Below, piece by piece: positions 16,696 to 25,379 of a DNA stretch of 47,442 nucleotides. Numbering within the stretch: the stretch's first letter is position 1; the number at the start of each line of letters is the position of its first letter. The stretch comes from Tissierellia bacterium (GTDB lineage Bacteria; Bacillota; Clostridia; Tissierellales; Peptoniphilaceae). The DNA lies in NCBI GenBank assembly GCA_012728335.1, contig JAAYFG010000029.1, positions 1 to 47,442 on the forward strand, in the 5' to 3' direction. The notes under the pieces were generated by a model that saw only the letters and a list, made by a program, of their open reading frames with translations, ran no database searches and was not told where the DNA came from. A program made the translations under genes and the position numbers.

Positions 16696-17268
16696 ATGAG
16701 TATTAGTGCTATAATAATGGCTTCCGGTATGTCAGAACGAATGGGAGAAGATAAGCTAAAACTTTTATATAAGGGAAAGCCAATTTTTCAATATGTAGTA
16801 GATATAGTTAAAGATTTGGATTTTGTTGATAAAATTATTGTAACTAATGATGAAGAGATAACAAAATATTCTGTGGATAATGGATTAAGAGCAATAAAAA
16901 ATGACAATTTCCGTGTCGGTAAGAGTGAAAGCATAAAAATTGGTGTAAAAAATTCTTCAAAAGATACTTCTGGGTATATGTTTTTTGTATCAGATCAACC
17001 ACTTTTATCTAAGAAGACTGTAATTCAGCTGATTAACTGTTTTGAGCAGAACAATGACAAAATTGTATATCCACTATTTAATGGCAAAAAAGGAACTCCA
17101 ACAATATTCCCTATTAAACATAAAGAAAGCTTTTTTGAGTTAAAAGGAAATCAAGGAGGACTTATATTAATAGATGCAGATAACTCTATAAGTGTTAGAA
17201 TTGACACAGAAGAAGAGCATTTTGACATTGATACTAAAGAAGACTATAAAAAATTAACAAGTGAATAA
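16696..17268 (+). CDS. mocA: MocA-like molybdenum cofactor nucleotidyltransferase
   Basis: This 190-residue NTP-transferase-fold protein has the signature AIIMASGMSERMGEDKLKL at residues 5-23, a catalytic Asp in FVSDQPLL and a C-terminal FDIDTKEDYKKL. These are hallmarks of MocA-like enzymes, which join CTP to molybdopterin to form the molybdopterin cytosine dinucleotide used by CoxL-type hydroxylases. AGGAGG precedes ATG 16696. Together with xdhC it suggests that the neighbouring hydroxylase carries the dinucleotide form of the cofactor; that link is inference. The molybdopterin biosynthesis genes themselves are not in this window. Confidence 0.85.
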   Translation: MSISAIIMASGMSERMGEDKLKLLYKGKPIFQYVVDIVKDLDFVDKIIVTNDEEITKYSVDNGLRAIKNDNFRVGKSESIKIGVKNSSKDTSGYMFFVSDQPLLSKKTVIQLINCFEQNNDKIVYPLFNGKKGTPTIFPIKHKESFFELKGNQGGLILIDADNSISVRIDTEEEHFDIDTKEDYKKLTSE

Positions 17269-17282
17269 TAAAATAAATTCTA

Positions 17283-17320
17283 AAAACTCTTAAATATTTT
17301 TAAATATTTAAGAGTTTTTT
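17283..17320 (+). terminator. Rho-independent terminator after mocA
   Basis: A perfect 17-bp stem AAAACTCTTAAATATTT/AAATATTTAAGAGTTTT with a 2-base loop and further T. The stem is AT-rich but long. It separates the maturation genes from the hydroxylase operon. Confidence 0.85.
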
Positions 17321-17657
17321 AATACAGACAATAAAATACGATAAAATTAGTCATTAAATGTAAAACGTCTTATTTTATTGTTGATTTTAATGAGAAAGTA
17401 TGAACTTTTAGCTAAAAACACTTAAAAAATTTATGATTAAACTTAAACATGTTCTATAATGATGTTTTTTAATGACGATTTACATTTGATAAGTGAAGAA
17501 AATGTCTCAAAAGTCGATGAAATGCACATCTATCACGAAATGATAATGAATAATTAAAAAAGGTGTGCTATTATTAAGTTAATGAGTAATTAGTTTACTA
17601 AAGTAGGATGGTTTAAAGCGAATAAGTGTATATTTCTATTCGGGGGTGGAAGTTATG
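17321..17657. other. Intergenic region upstream of the molybdenum hydroxylase operon
   Basis: About 337 bases without a gene. It must contain the promoter of the 17658-24282 operon, but no TTGACA/TATAAT pair with good spacing was found. TATAAT occurs at 17455-17460 with only a weak TTATGA upstream, and TATTAT lies near 17570 without a recognisable -35. That is compatible with an activator-dependent promoter. No tRNA, hairpin or repeat was recognised. Confidence 0.5.
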
Positions 17658-18113
17658 ATGATTAATGTAGTAATAAATGATGAAAGAATTAGTGTAGAAG
17701 CTGATCCTCTAAAGAGGTTAATCGATTTTTTGAGAGATGATTTAGGATTAACTGGTACTAAAGAGGGTTGTTCAGAAGGTGAATGTGGTGCTTGTACAGT
17801 TATTTTAGACGGGGTTGCAGTTACTTCATGTACAGTATTGACAGGACAGGTAAATAATTCAGAAGTTATAACGATTGAAGGATTAGAAAAATCAGGTGAA
17901 CTTGACATACTTCAAACAAAATTCATAGAACACGGCGCTGTTCAATGTGGTTTTTGTACACCAGGATTTATAATGAGTGCGAAAGCGTTAATGATGAAGA
18001 AAAAGAATCCTACTTTAAGTGAAATTAAAACAGCTATTGAAGGCAATTTATGTAGATGCACAGGATTTGTAAAAATAGTCGAAGCAATTGATGCTGCTTG
18101 CAAGGAGGTATAG
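17658..18113 (+). CDS. Molybdenum hydroxylase, [2Fe-2S] subunit
   Basis: This small electron-transfer subunit (about 151 residues, CoxS/XdhC-type) belongs to a three-gene xanthine-dehydrogenase-family hydroxylase. The N-terminal plant-type ferredoxin motif GCSEGECGACTV and the C-terminal motif CGFCTPG...CRCTG hold the two [2Fe-2S] clusters that carry electrons from molybdenum to FAD. Tandem ATGs at 17655 and 17658 follow GGGGGTGGA; the second has the better spacing. The FAD subunit gene follows after 2 bases. No selenocysteine codon is involved. Confidence 0.95.
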   Translation: MINVVINDERISVEADPLKRLIDFLRDDLGLTGTKEGCSEGECGACTVILDGVAVTSCTVLTGQVNNSEVITIEGLEKSGELDILQTKFIEHGAVQCGFCTPGFIMSAKALMMKKKNPTLSEIKTAIEGNLCRCTGFVKIVEAIDAACKEV

Positions 18114-18115
18114 AT

Positions 18116-18964
18116 ATGTTTTATGCTCCAGAAAATGAAATAGAATTAATTGAATCTTTAAAGCTAGCAGATGATAAAACCTACATTATCGCAGGTGGAA
18201 CAGATTTAATTATAAAACTGAAAAACCGTAAAATTATAGACTACAGCATAATTGATATAAGTAAAATGCAGTCATGGAACTATTTGACTGAAGATGACGA
18301 TAATTATTACATAGGACCACTTATAACAATGACTGAGCTTTGTGACAACGATACCGTAAAGGAAAAATTACCTGCTATATATTGGGCTGCAAAGGAACTA
18401 GGGTCTACACAAATTAGGAATAAAGCAACAATTGGTGGTAATATTTCTAATGCCTCTCAATCAGCAGATACGCTTTTAAGTCTGTATGCATATGATGCCA
18501 AGATAAAGATTATAAATAGTTTAGGAGAAGAAAAAATCGTTGGAATAGAGGATTTTGTTGTAGGAAGAGAGAAAACGATTTTAAACCTCGGAGAAGCAGT
18601 TAAAGAGATAATTATAAAGAAAAAAGATAGAATTAGTACATTTAAAAAAGTCGGCTCAAGAAAAGCAGTAACAATTTCAAAAGTGAGTTGTGCTGTAGAA
18701 TTGCTGAAAAAGGACGAATTAGTTGGAAATATAAGAGTGTTTCTAGGTGCTGTAGGAATAAAACCTGTACGGGCAGAGTTGTTAGAAGCAGAGTTTTCAG
18801 GTAAGAAATTATCAGATGTAAGTCTTGATAGACTAAGAGAAGCAGCATTTAACGAAGTTGAAAAAGCGATACCTACTAGAGATTCCAGATTCTATAAAAG
18901 AGTTGCTATAGAGGGATTAATAGAGGAAGTGTTAGGAGATTTGATGCGCTATGAAAAACTATAA
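18116..18964 (+). CDS. Molybdenum hydroxylase, FAD-binding subunit
   Basis: This 282-residue FAD subunit (CoxM/XdhB type) passes electrons from the [2Fe-2S] clusters to the terminal acceptor. The FAD-binding loops YIIAGGTDLIIKLK and IRNKATIGGNISNASQSADT are present, and the CO-dehydrogenase flavoprotein C-terminal domain begins around VGSRKAVTISKVSCA. The second loop reads QSADTLLSL where many members have SPAADTxPAL, within family variation. The start ATG 18116 follows AAGGAGG at the end of the preceding gene. It overlaps the large subunit gene by 14 bases. Confidence 0.94.
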   Translation: MFYAPENEIELIESLKLADDKTYIIAGGTDLIIKLKNRKIIDYSIIDISKMQSWNYLTEDDDNYYIGPLITMTELCDNDTVKEKLPAIYWAAKELGSTQIRNKATIGGNISNASQSADTLLSLYAYDAKIKIINSLGEEKIVGIEDFVVGREKTILNLGEAVKEIIIKKKDRISTFKKVGSRKAVTISKVSCAVELLKKDELVGNIRVFLGAVGIKPVRAELLEAEFSGKKLSDVSLDRLREAAFNEVEKAIPTRDSRFYKRVAIEGLIEEVLGDLMRYEKL

Positions 18965-21215
18965 ATATGTAGGTAAGAGTATAACTAGAGATGATAGTTT
19001 AACTAGAGTTACCGGTGAAGCAAAATTCCTTGCAGATGTTAAAAAACAAAATATGCTATACGGAAAACTTATTTTAAGTGAACGTCCACACGCTGAAGTA
19101 GATTTTGATTTTGAAGAAGCATTGAAAATAGATGGTATAGTAGCTATCTATACATATAAAGATGTTCCTAAAATAGCTTATAACTCTATGGAGTGGTTTA
19201 CTGGAGTAACTGGTAAAAGAGATGAATATATTTTAAATGAGAAAGCAAGATATGTTGGTGATAGGATTGCTTTAGTAGTTGGAGAGACTAAAGAAATAGT
19301 TGAATATGCTATTAAGAAAGTCAAAGTAATATACACTGATCTTCCGGTAGTTGTAGGAATTGAAGAAGCAAAAAAAGATGAACATATAGTTCAAAGTGAA
19401 ACTAATCTAGGATTTAGAAAATACATCGAAACTGGAGATTATGAAAAAGCTAAAAGTGAAGCTGATTTTGTAGTAACAGATGTAGGTTCAACTCCAAGAA
19501 CTCATCACTTAGCAATTGAACCACATATTGCACTGGGTGAAATAGATGATTATGGGAATTTAGTAGTGTCTACTCCTTGTCAAATGGTATTCACTGTGCA
19601 AATGCACTTAGCTAGAGTCTTAGAAATTCCATTTTCAAAAGTAAGAGTTATTAAAGCAAATATGGGTGGATCATTTGGTGGAAAACAACAACCTATATTA
19701 GAAATGACTGCTGGCTTTGCTACTTGGAAATTAAAGAGACCTGTTATGGTTTATATGGATAGAGAACAGAGCATAATTGGTACTGTTACTAGAAATCCGA
19801 CTAAACAAAGAATAGAACTAGCAGTAAAAAAAGATGGTACTATTCTAGGACGGAAAGTTGAAGTTGAAATAGACGGTGGAGCATATGATACCAATAATTC
19901 AAGTGTAACAAATGCTTTAGCAAAGAAACTGTTCAGACTGTATAAATTTCAAAATCAAAAATTTATCGGTGAAGCATATTTTACTAACGCATTATTTGGA
20001 GGAGCTGCAAGGGCATATGGTGGTCCACAAGCACATGCTATAACAGAGATAAATATATCAAATGCTGCTAAAAAAATTGGAAGGGATCCTTGTGAATTCA
20101 GACTTAAGAATTTAATTGATCCATATGACGAAGATCCAGCAGGAGGACCGAATTTAGGAAAAGCAGCAATTAAAGAATGTATTATTGAAGGAATGGAAGC
20201 ATTTAATTGGAAAGAAAAATTTAATCACATAAGAGAGCAAGAAACTGAAAGATATGCTTATGGAGTAGGCGTAGCTGCAGTAACTCATAGTACTGGATAT
20301 TGGGGAACCTTCCCAGACTTTACCAATGTTGAAATGGTTTTAAGTGGTGACGGAACTGTATTGGCAAAAGTCGCAGTTCATGAGCAAGGCTGTGGTACTA
20401 TAACGAGTCTAACTCAAATGGCAGCGGAAGCACTGGATTTAGATGTAAGTAAAATAAATGTTACTGAAGCTGATACTTTCATAACTCCTTATGATTCGGC
20501 AGGGACACAAGCAAGTCGTGTTACATCGGTAAGCGGCGGGGCTTTGAAAGAGGCTGGAGAGAAGATCGTAGAAAAACTTTTTGACACTCTTCACAGAGTA
20601 AAAGGTTTAAACATAGAAGATTTAAATACTGACAATGGAATTGTAAAAGTGAAAAACTCTAGTGAAGAATACACTTATGGTGAAATCGCAATGATGAGAG
20701 AAAAGCATCTTCAAGATTATTTATCAGTATATGTAAATCATGAATCAACAGGAAATCCTGCATCATTGGCAGCATGTTTTGCTGAAGTTAAAGTTGATAA
20801 GAAGACAGGATTTGTAGAAGTAACAGATCTATTATCAGTACACGATATAGGTAAAGCGATAAATCCTATGTTAGTAGAAGGACAGATTCATGGAGGAACT
20901 CAATTTATATTGGGGATGGCCCTTTGTGAAGAGATAGTAATTGATTCTAAAGGATATGTTAAAAATGCTACACTTTCTAAATACCATACTTTAAATGTTC
21001 AAGATATGCCATATGTAAGAAGTATCTTAATAGAAAGTGAAGATGAATTAACGCCTTATGGAGTAAAGAGTATTGGTGAAATATCTGCAGTTGCACCTGG
21101 ACCAGCAGTAATTAATGCAATTAATCATGCATTGGGAACCAATATCACTGATTATCCTGCTAATCCAGAGAGGATAATTCAAAGCTTAGAAGAATTGAAG
21201 AAAGGAGAAGATTAA
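18951..21215 (+). CDS. Molybdenum hydroxylase, molybdopterin-binding catalytic subunit
   Basis: This 754-residue catalytic subunit of the xanthine dehydrogenase/CoxL superfamily hydroxylates carbons, typically in N-heteroaromatic rings, using water. Visible features are the N-terminal a/b hammerhead domain (VTGEAKFLADV), NMGGSFGGKQQP (cofactor contact), GGAARAYGGPQAHAITE (the FRGFG-like substrate/cofactor loop) and GVKSIGEISAVAPGPA with catalytic Glu710. The substrate-defining Arg of true xanthine dehydrogenases was not identified, and no Sec codon is present. Genes for an MIO-less lyase and a betaine transporter follow directly (1-base and 12-base gaps), so the substrate may be a product of that lyase, perhaps thiourocanate. 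Purine or nicotinate hydroxylase are alternatives. Confidence 0.93.
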   Translation: MKNYKYVGKSITRDDSLTRVTGEAKFLADVKKQNMLYGKLILSERPHAEVDFDFEEALKIDGIVAIYTYKDVPKIAYNSMEWFTGVTGKRDEYILNEKARYVGDRIALVVGETKEIVEYAIKKVKVIYTDLPVVVGIEEAKKDEHIVQSETNLGFRKYIETGDYEKAKSEADFVVTDVGSTPRTHHLAIEPHIALGEIDDYGNLVVSTPCQMVFTVQMHLARVLEIPFSKVRVIKANMGGSFGGKQQPILEMTAGFATWKLKRPVMVYMDREQSIIGTVTRNPTKQRIELAVKKDGTILGRKVEVEIDGGAYDTNNSSVTNALAKKLFRLYKFQNQKFIGEAYFTNALFGGAARAYGGPQAHAITEINISNAAKKIGRDPCEFRLKNLIDPYDEDPAGGPNLGKAAIKECIIEGMEAFNWKEKFNHIREQETERYAYGVGVAAVTHSTGYWGTFPDFTNVEMVLSGDGTVLAKVAVHEQGCGTITSLTQMAAEALDLDVSKINVTEADTFITPYDSAGTQASRVTSVSGGALKEAGEKIVEKLFDTLHRVKGLNIEDLNTDNGIVKVKNSSEEYTYGEIAMMREKHLQDYLSVYVNHESTGNPASLAACFAEVKVDKKTGFVEVTDLLSVHDIGKAINPMLVEGQIHGGTQFILGMALCEEIVIDSKGYVKNATLSKYHTLNVQDMPYVRSILIESEDELTPYGVKSIGEISAVAPGPAVINAINHALGTNITDYPANPERIIQSLEELKKGED

Positions 21216-21216
21216 C

Positions 21217-22713
21217 ATGGAAGTATTAAGACTAACCGGAGATCCCATAAGTATTCAAGATGTATATGATGTAGCATATCATTATAAACAAGTGGAGATA
21301 TCTGAAGAAGCAGAAGAAAGAGTTAGGGCTGCTAGGCAAGTACTTTTCAATATGGCGGCTGAGGGGAAACCTGTTTATGGATTAAACAGAGGAGTTGGCT
21401 GGAATAAGGATAAAGAATTTGATCAAGACTTCTTTGAAACATACAACAGAAATTTACTTAACAGTCACTGCTTAGGAGTTGAACCGTATCATCCAGATGA
21501 ACAGGTAAGAGCAATTCTATTGATAAGACTAAACAAGGCATTGACAGGACATACGGGAATTTCATGTGATTTATTATATCATTATAGAGACTTTCTTAAC
21601 TTCAAAATTCATCCGAGAGTTCCTATGAGATCTTCAATAGGTGAAGGAGATATAACGACTCTTTCTCATATTGGATTGGCATTTATAGGAGAAGAAAACG
21701 TAAGCTATGACGGGAAAATAATGAATTCAAAAGAAGCAATGGATTTAGTTGGGCTTAAACCTGCAACACTTGGACCAAAAGACGGTCTTAGCATAGTATC
21801 ATGTAACGCTCAAGGTGAAGCAATGACAGCTATATTACTAAAAGAATTAAAAGACATCATTGATATGTCTACGCTGATATTCTGCTTAAGTCTTGAAGGA
21901 CTAAATGGCGTAATGGAACAATTGAGAGAAGATGTAAATGAAGTTAGAGGCATAAAAGGGCAAAAGTTTGTAGCAACACAATGTAGAGAACACTTGGAAG
22001 GCAGTTTTCTTCATGAGCCTGATCCAGAAAGAGCGCTTCAAGATCCTTTGAGTTTCAGATGCGCGCATTCGGTAAATGGATCGCTGTACGATGCAATGGA
22101 CTATGTACTTGGTCAACTTTGTGTTTCAATGAACACTACAGATGATAACCCTTGTATAATAATTGAAGAGAATTCATCATTTGTAAGTGCAAACTTTGAA
22201 ATCACTTCATTGGCTATAGGGGTGGAAATGCTTGCAACTGCAATAAGTCATCTATCAAAAACTTCGTGCTATAGAATGATAAAATTAGCAGACCCAGAGT
22301 TTACTAAATTAAACAGATTCTTAACACCAAAAGAAGTAGATACTATAGCATATGGTACTATTCAAAAAACTTTCACTATGCTAGATACTCAAAATAGGGG
22401 ATTGGCAAATCCTTCTTCAATGGACTTTTATTCATTGGCAGGAACCATAGAGGATCATGCAAGTAATCTTCCATTGGCAACGTATAAAATGTTCCAAATG
22501 CTAGATAATATAAGATATATTATCGGGATAGAAGCGATGCACGCGGCACAAGCAGTAGATTTAAGAGGTAATATGAACCTTGGTAAAAATACTAAGAAAG
22601 CATATGAAATCATAAGGGAAGCAATTCCTTTTTATGATAAAGATAGGAACTTAAGCATTGATATTAAAAAAGCTTATGAACTTATCAAGTCAAAGAAATT
22701 ATTAGATATATAA
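21217..22713 (+). CDS. MIO-less aromatic amino acid lyase homologue, probable ergothionase
   Basis: This 498-residue member of the HutH/PAL superfamily has YGLNRGVGWNKDK (residues 54-66, where HAL has YGVNTGFG), ITTLSHIGLAFIGEE, PKDGLSIVSCNAQGEA and IEDHASN (matching HAL QEDHVSM). The Ala-Ser-Gly triad that cyclises to the MIO electrophile is absent: GxxGASGDLAPL becomes SSIGEGDITTL (residues 139-149), one residue shorter, with no Ser. Histidine ammonia-lyase chemistry is therefore unlikely. Ergothionase, which eliminates trimethylamine from ergothioneine to give thiourocanate, is a lyase of this superfamily reported to use acid/base catalysis instead. The adjacent BCCT transporter fits a betaine substrate. 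It is in one operon with the hydroxylase. Confidence 0.8.
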   Translation: MEVLRLTGDPISIQDVYDVAYHYKQVEISEEAEERVRAARQVLFNMAAEGKPVYGLNRGVGWNKDKEFDQDFFETYNRNLLNSHCLGVEPYHPDEQVRAILLIRLNKALTGHTGISCDLLYHYRDFLNFKIHPRVPMRSSIGEGDITTLSHIGLAFIGEENVSYDGKIMNSKEAMDLVGLKPATLGPKDGLSIVSCNAQGEAMTAILLKELKDIIDMSTLIFCLSLEGLNGVMEQLREDVNEVRGIKGQKFVATQCREHLEGSFLHEPDPERALQDPLSFRCAHSVNGSLYDAMDYVLGQLCVSMNTTDDNPCIIIEENSSFVSANFEITSLAIGVEMLATAISHLSKTSCYRMIKLADPEFTKLNRFLTPKEVDTIAYGTIQKTFTMLDTQNRGLANPSSMDFYSLAGTIEDHASNLPLATYKMFQMLDNIRYIIGIEAMHAAQAVDLRGNMNLGKNTKKAYEIIREAIPFYDKDRNLSIDIKKAYELIKSKKLLDI

Positions 22714-22725
22714 GGAGGTACTAAA

Positions 22726-24282
22726 ATGAGTGGCAAGAAATTAGATAAGAAAAACATTCGTTGGCAAGTATTTATTCCAGGTTTTGCTCGGACTTTATTA
22801 GCAGCAATTTATGGAATAGTAGATAGCCAAGGATTAGCAAAGGTAGCAAATGCGTTTTTCAACTGGTCGCTTGACAGATTCGGATGGTTCTATCAAATCA
22901 TTGTATTAGTAAGTTTATTCTTCGTAATAGCACTTTTATTTTCTAACAAAGGATCTATCAGAATCGGTGGTAAAGATGCAAAACCAAAATTTCCGTTTTG
23001 GACTTGGTTTGCAATGGCGCTTACAGGAGGCGTTTCAGCAGGAATCGTAACTTGGGGAGCTAATGAGCCATTGATTTACTTTGGTAATGTCTACGGGGAA
23101 TTAGACGCTCTAGGAATACAGGCATTTACTGATGAAGCAGCAAGGTTTGCAATAGGTAGATCATTTTACAACTGGTCTTTTATTCCGTATGCAATTTATG
23201 GACTTACAGGAGTGATTACAGCATATGTGTACTTTAATAAGAAACAAAGACTAGCGGTAACTTCTACCCTACAACCACTTTTTGGAGATAGAATAATGAC
23301 TGGTGGAGTTTCACATGGTATCGACACATTATCACTATTAGGTAATGTATTAGGCTTAAGTTCAGGACTAAGTGCATGTATAATCATAGTAACAACTGGA
23401 TTAAACTTCTCCTATAATGTACCAGATACACTATTGTTATTCGTGTTAGTTGGGTCCTTGATCATATTCTTATACACATTTTCTACATACATAGGGCTTG
23501 AAAAAGGATTACAGAAATTGGCAGGAGTAAATGCCTATTTTTACTATGGACTATTGATATTCTTAGTAGTAATAGGACCATCATTGTTTATATTTAAAAA
23601 CACTACAGCAGGATTAGCAACATGGTTCCAAAACTTCTTTGGATGGGGACTGGATCCTAATACCATAGGAGGACCTGCATTGGTAAATTCTTGGACATTA
23701 TTTGACTGGGCAGTTTGGATTGCATATGCTCCAGTAACTGGTATATTCCTAGGACAAATATCTTACGGAAGAACTATTAGAGAATTCTTAATAGTAAATG
23801 TTATCCTTCCAGCTACATTTGGTATCGTATGGTTTGGAGTTTGGGGTAATAGTGCTATTCATATGCAAATGGCAGGAGAAGTAGACTTAGTAGGTACAAT
23901 AGCCAATCAAAATGCGGTTACAGCATTATGGCAGTTCCTTCAAAATCTTCCATTTGGATTAGGGACTATAGTAATACCTATAAACCTATTAGTAGTAATA
24001 ATATCTTTCGTTACAGCAGCTGATGCAACATCTAATAACGTAGCATCACTTTGTATCAAAGACGTTCCAATAGGATCAGAAGCACCAGGATTCTTAAAAG
24101 CTATTTGGGGTGTAACAATAGGAGTTATAGCTATAGTATTAGCAGCATTTGGTGGTACAGAGCAAGGCGTAGAAGGTATGAAAGCGCTCGGTGCAGCAGG
24201 AGGATTCTTCGTGCTCTTCGTGTTCGTACTACAAGTAATATCTGCAATCAAGATGTTCTTTATAGATGAAGTAGTTGAATAA
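22726..24282 (+). CDS. BCCT family betaine/trimethylammonium transporter
   Basis: This 518-residue transporter has about 12 membrane helices and belongs to the betaine/carnitine/choline transporter family. It carries family motifs SAGIVTWGANEPLIYFGN (the GxGxVFWGxxEP motif of the substrate helix) and WAVWIAYAPVTGIFLGQISYGRTIREF (helix 8 with its Trp box). The extended charged tail typical of osmosensing BetP-type members is missing, so it is more likely a catabolic uptake system or a substrate/product antiporter. Directly behind the ergothionase-like gene (12 bases, with AAGGAGG), it is the candidate importer of ergothioneine or another betaine. A strong terminator follows. Confidence 0.92.
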   Translation: MSGKKLDKKNIRWQVFIPGFARTLLAAIYGIVDSQGLAKVANAFFNWSLDRFGWFYQIIVLVSLFFVIALLFSNKGSIRIGGKDAKPKFPFWTWFAMALTGGVSAGIVTWGANEPLIYFGNVYGELDALGIQAFTDEAARFAIGRSFYNWSFIPYAIYGLTGVITAYVYFNKKQRLAVTSTLQPLFGDRIMTGGVSHGIDTLSLLGNVLGLSSGLSACIIIVTTGLNFSYNVPDTLLLFVLVGSLIIFLYTFSTYIGLEKGLQKLAGVNAYFYYGLLIFLVVIGPSLFIFKNTTAGLATWFQNFFGWGLDPNTIGGPALVNSWTLFDWAVWIAYAPVTGIFLGQISYGRTIREFLIVNVILPATFGIVWFGVWGNSAIHMQMAGEVDLVGTIANQNAVTALWQFLQNLPFGLGTIVIPINLLVVIISFVTAADATSNNVASLCIKDVPIGSEAPGFLKAIWGVTIGVIAIVLAAFGGTEQGVEGMKALGAAGGFFVLFVFVLQVISAIKMFFIDEVVE

Positions 24283-24287
24283 TAAAA

Positions 24288-24336
24288 AAAGAAAATAGTC
24301 CTATTACCTCAAGGTAATAAGACTATTTTCTTTACT
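24288..24336. terminator. Bidirectional terminator between the BCCT gene and lysR
   Basis: The stem AAAGAAAATAGTC/GACTATTTTCTTT continues, after one mismatch, through TATTACCT/AGGTAATA with a 2-base loop. A-rich and T-rich flanks let it serve both convergent transcripts. Confidence 0.92.
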
Positions 24337-24397
24337 AAAAATAAAGTTATTAAGAAAATGTTATTAGAAATAATAGAACATAATGATTCTTTACACA

Positions 24398-25318
24398 CTA
24401 TACTTTGAAAAGATTATTTATTTCATTAATAAAATCTTTAGCTATTTCTGACAAGTAATAATCTTCTCTTTTAATCCAACCTATTATGGATTTTATATTT
24501 ACATCATTTAGCACTAAGGTTCTTAGATTATCTGTTATATTTGAATTATAAGCACATCGAGTATCAGAACTGATATAGTAGGCATCTGTATGTTTAAGAA
24601 GTTCATAAATAGCAGAGCGTGAATTTACTATAAACTTATTATTGTTGACTGGAATTTTTAGTCTAGAAAATATGTCAGAATAGGGGCCTATATTTAAGTG
24701 GGAATGTACGATCATAGGAAAATTTGATAAATAATTCACGTTTATATTATCGTTATCTAAGTTAAAAAGAGGATTACCCTCGCCAACTAAGACACATATG
24801 TTCAGTTCAGACAAAGGAAAGAACTGAATTTTTTTTGTTTTAAATTGTTGCATATAAAATTTTTTATAACAATCCCAAATTCTGAAAACACCTAAATCAA
24901 CTTGTCCATTTGCAACATAGTCAATAGTCTCATCTCCAAGACCATCAAATTGGTGTATATGAATACCAGAGAGACGGTTTAATTTATACATATCACTACA
25001 TATGTTAGATACAAATCTAAAACCATTACTTGAAACGCTGAAATCTGAATAGTTTGAAGTAGTATTTTTTATTAGTAAGTGATTTAGTTGCATTATTTGA
25101 TCATAAATAGGAATTATGTATGAAACGAAATCGTTTCCAAAAGAAGTTAGCGATACCCCTTGATTGTTGCGTATGAAAATTTGTTTATTTAATTCGCTCT
25201 CTAATTTTATAATAGAGTTTGAGAGAGCTGATTGGGAAACATATAAATTTTTTGCTGCTTGGTTAATTGATTTTGTTTTTGCAACCTCTAAAACATATTT
25301 AAATTGTTCAAAAGTCAT
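24398..25318 (-). CDS. LysR family transcriptional regulator
   Basis: This 306-residue LysR-type regulator has an N-terminal winged helix-turn-helix (MTFEQFKYVLEVAKTKSINQ then AAKNLYVSQSALSNSIIKLE) and a C-terminal effector domain of periplasmic-binding fold. It is transcribed divergently from the SSS symporter operon (125-base gap) and convergently with the Mo-hydroxylase/lyase/BCCT operon. Such genes usually control the divergent promoter, with a pathway intermediate as inducer. It could regulate both flanking operons. The effector domain is somewhat diverged (motif QVDLGVFRIWD rather than xLDLxI) but intact. Confidence 0.92.
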   Translation of the reverse strand: MTFEQFKYVLEVAKTKSINQAAKNLYVSQSALSNSIIKLESELNKQIFIRNNQGVSLTSFGNDFVSYIIPIYDQIMQLNHLLIKNTTSNYSDFSVSSNGFRFVSNICSDMYKLNRLSGIHIHQFDGLGDETIDYVANGQVDLGVFRIWDCYKKFYMQQFKTKKIQFFPLSELNICVLVGEGNPLFNLDNDNINVNYLSNFPMIVHSHLNIGPYSDIFSRLKIPVNNNKFIVNSRSAIYELLKHTDAYYISSDTRCAYNSNITDNLRTLVLNDVNIKSIIGWIKREDYYLSEIAKDFINEINNLFKV

Positions 25319-25350
25319 ACTAACACCTCATTACATATAACCGTAATACG

Positions 25351-25379
25351 ATTATATAATAACCAAATTGAATAATCAA
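25351..25379 (-). promoter_or_regulatory. lysR promoter overlapping twin palindromes
   Basis: On the minus strand, -35 TTGATT (25379-25374), a 17-base spacer and a perfect -10 TATAAT (25356-25351). The -10 lies inside palindrome ATTATATAAT (25351-25360), which recurs identically at 25379-25388, 28 bases centre to centre. The two copies are candidate LysR binding elements for autoregulation and divergent control. Confidence 0.6.

Noticed and set aside
21217-22713. Annotation as ordinary histidine ammonia-lyase (hutH)
   Set aside because: The MIO-forming Ala-Ser-Gly is missing and no urocanase, imidazolonepropionase or formiminoglutamate genes are nearby.
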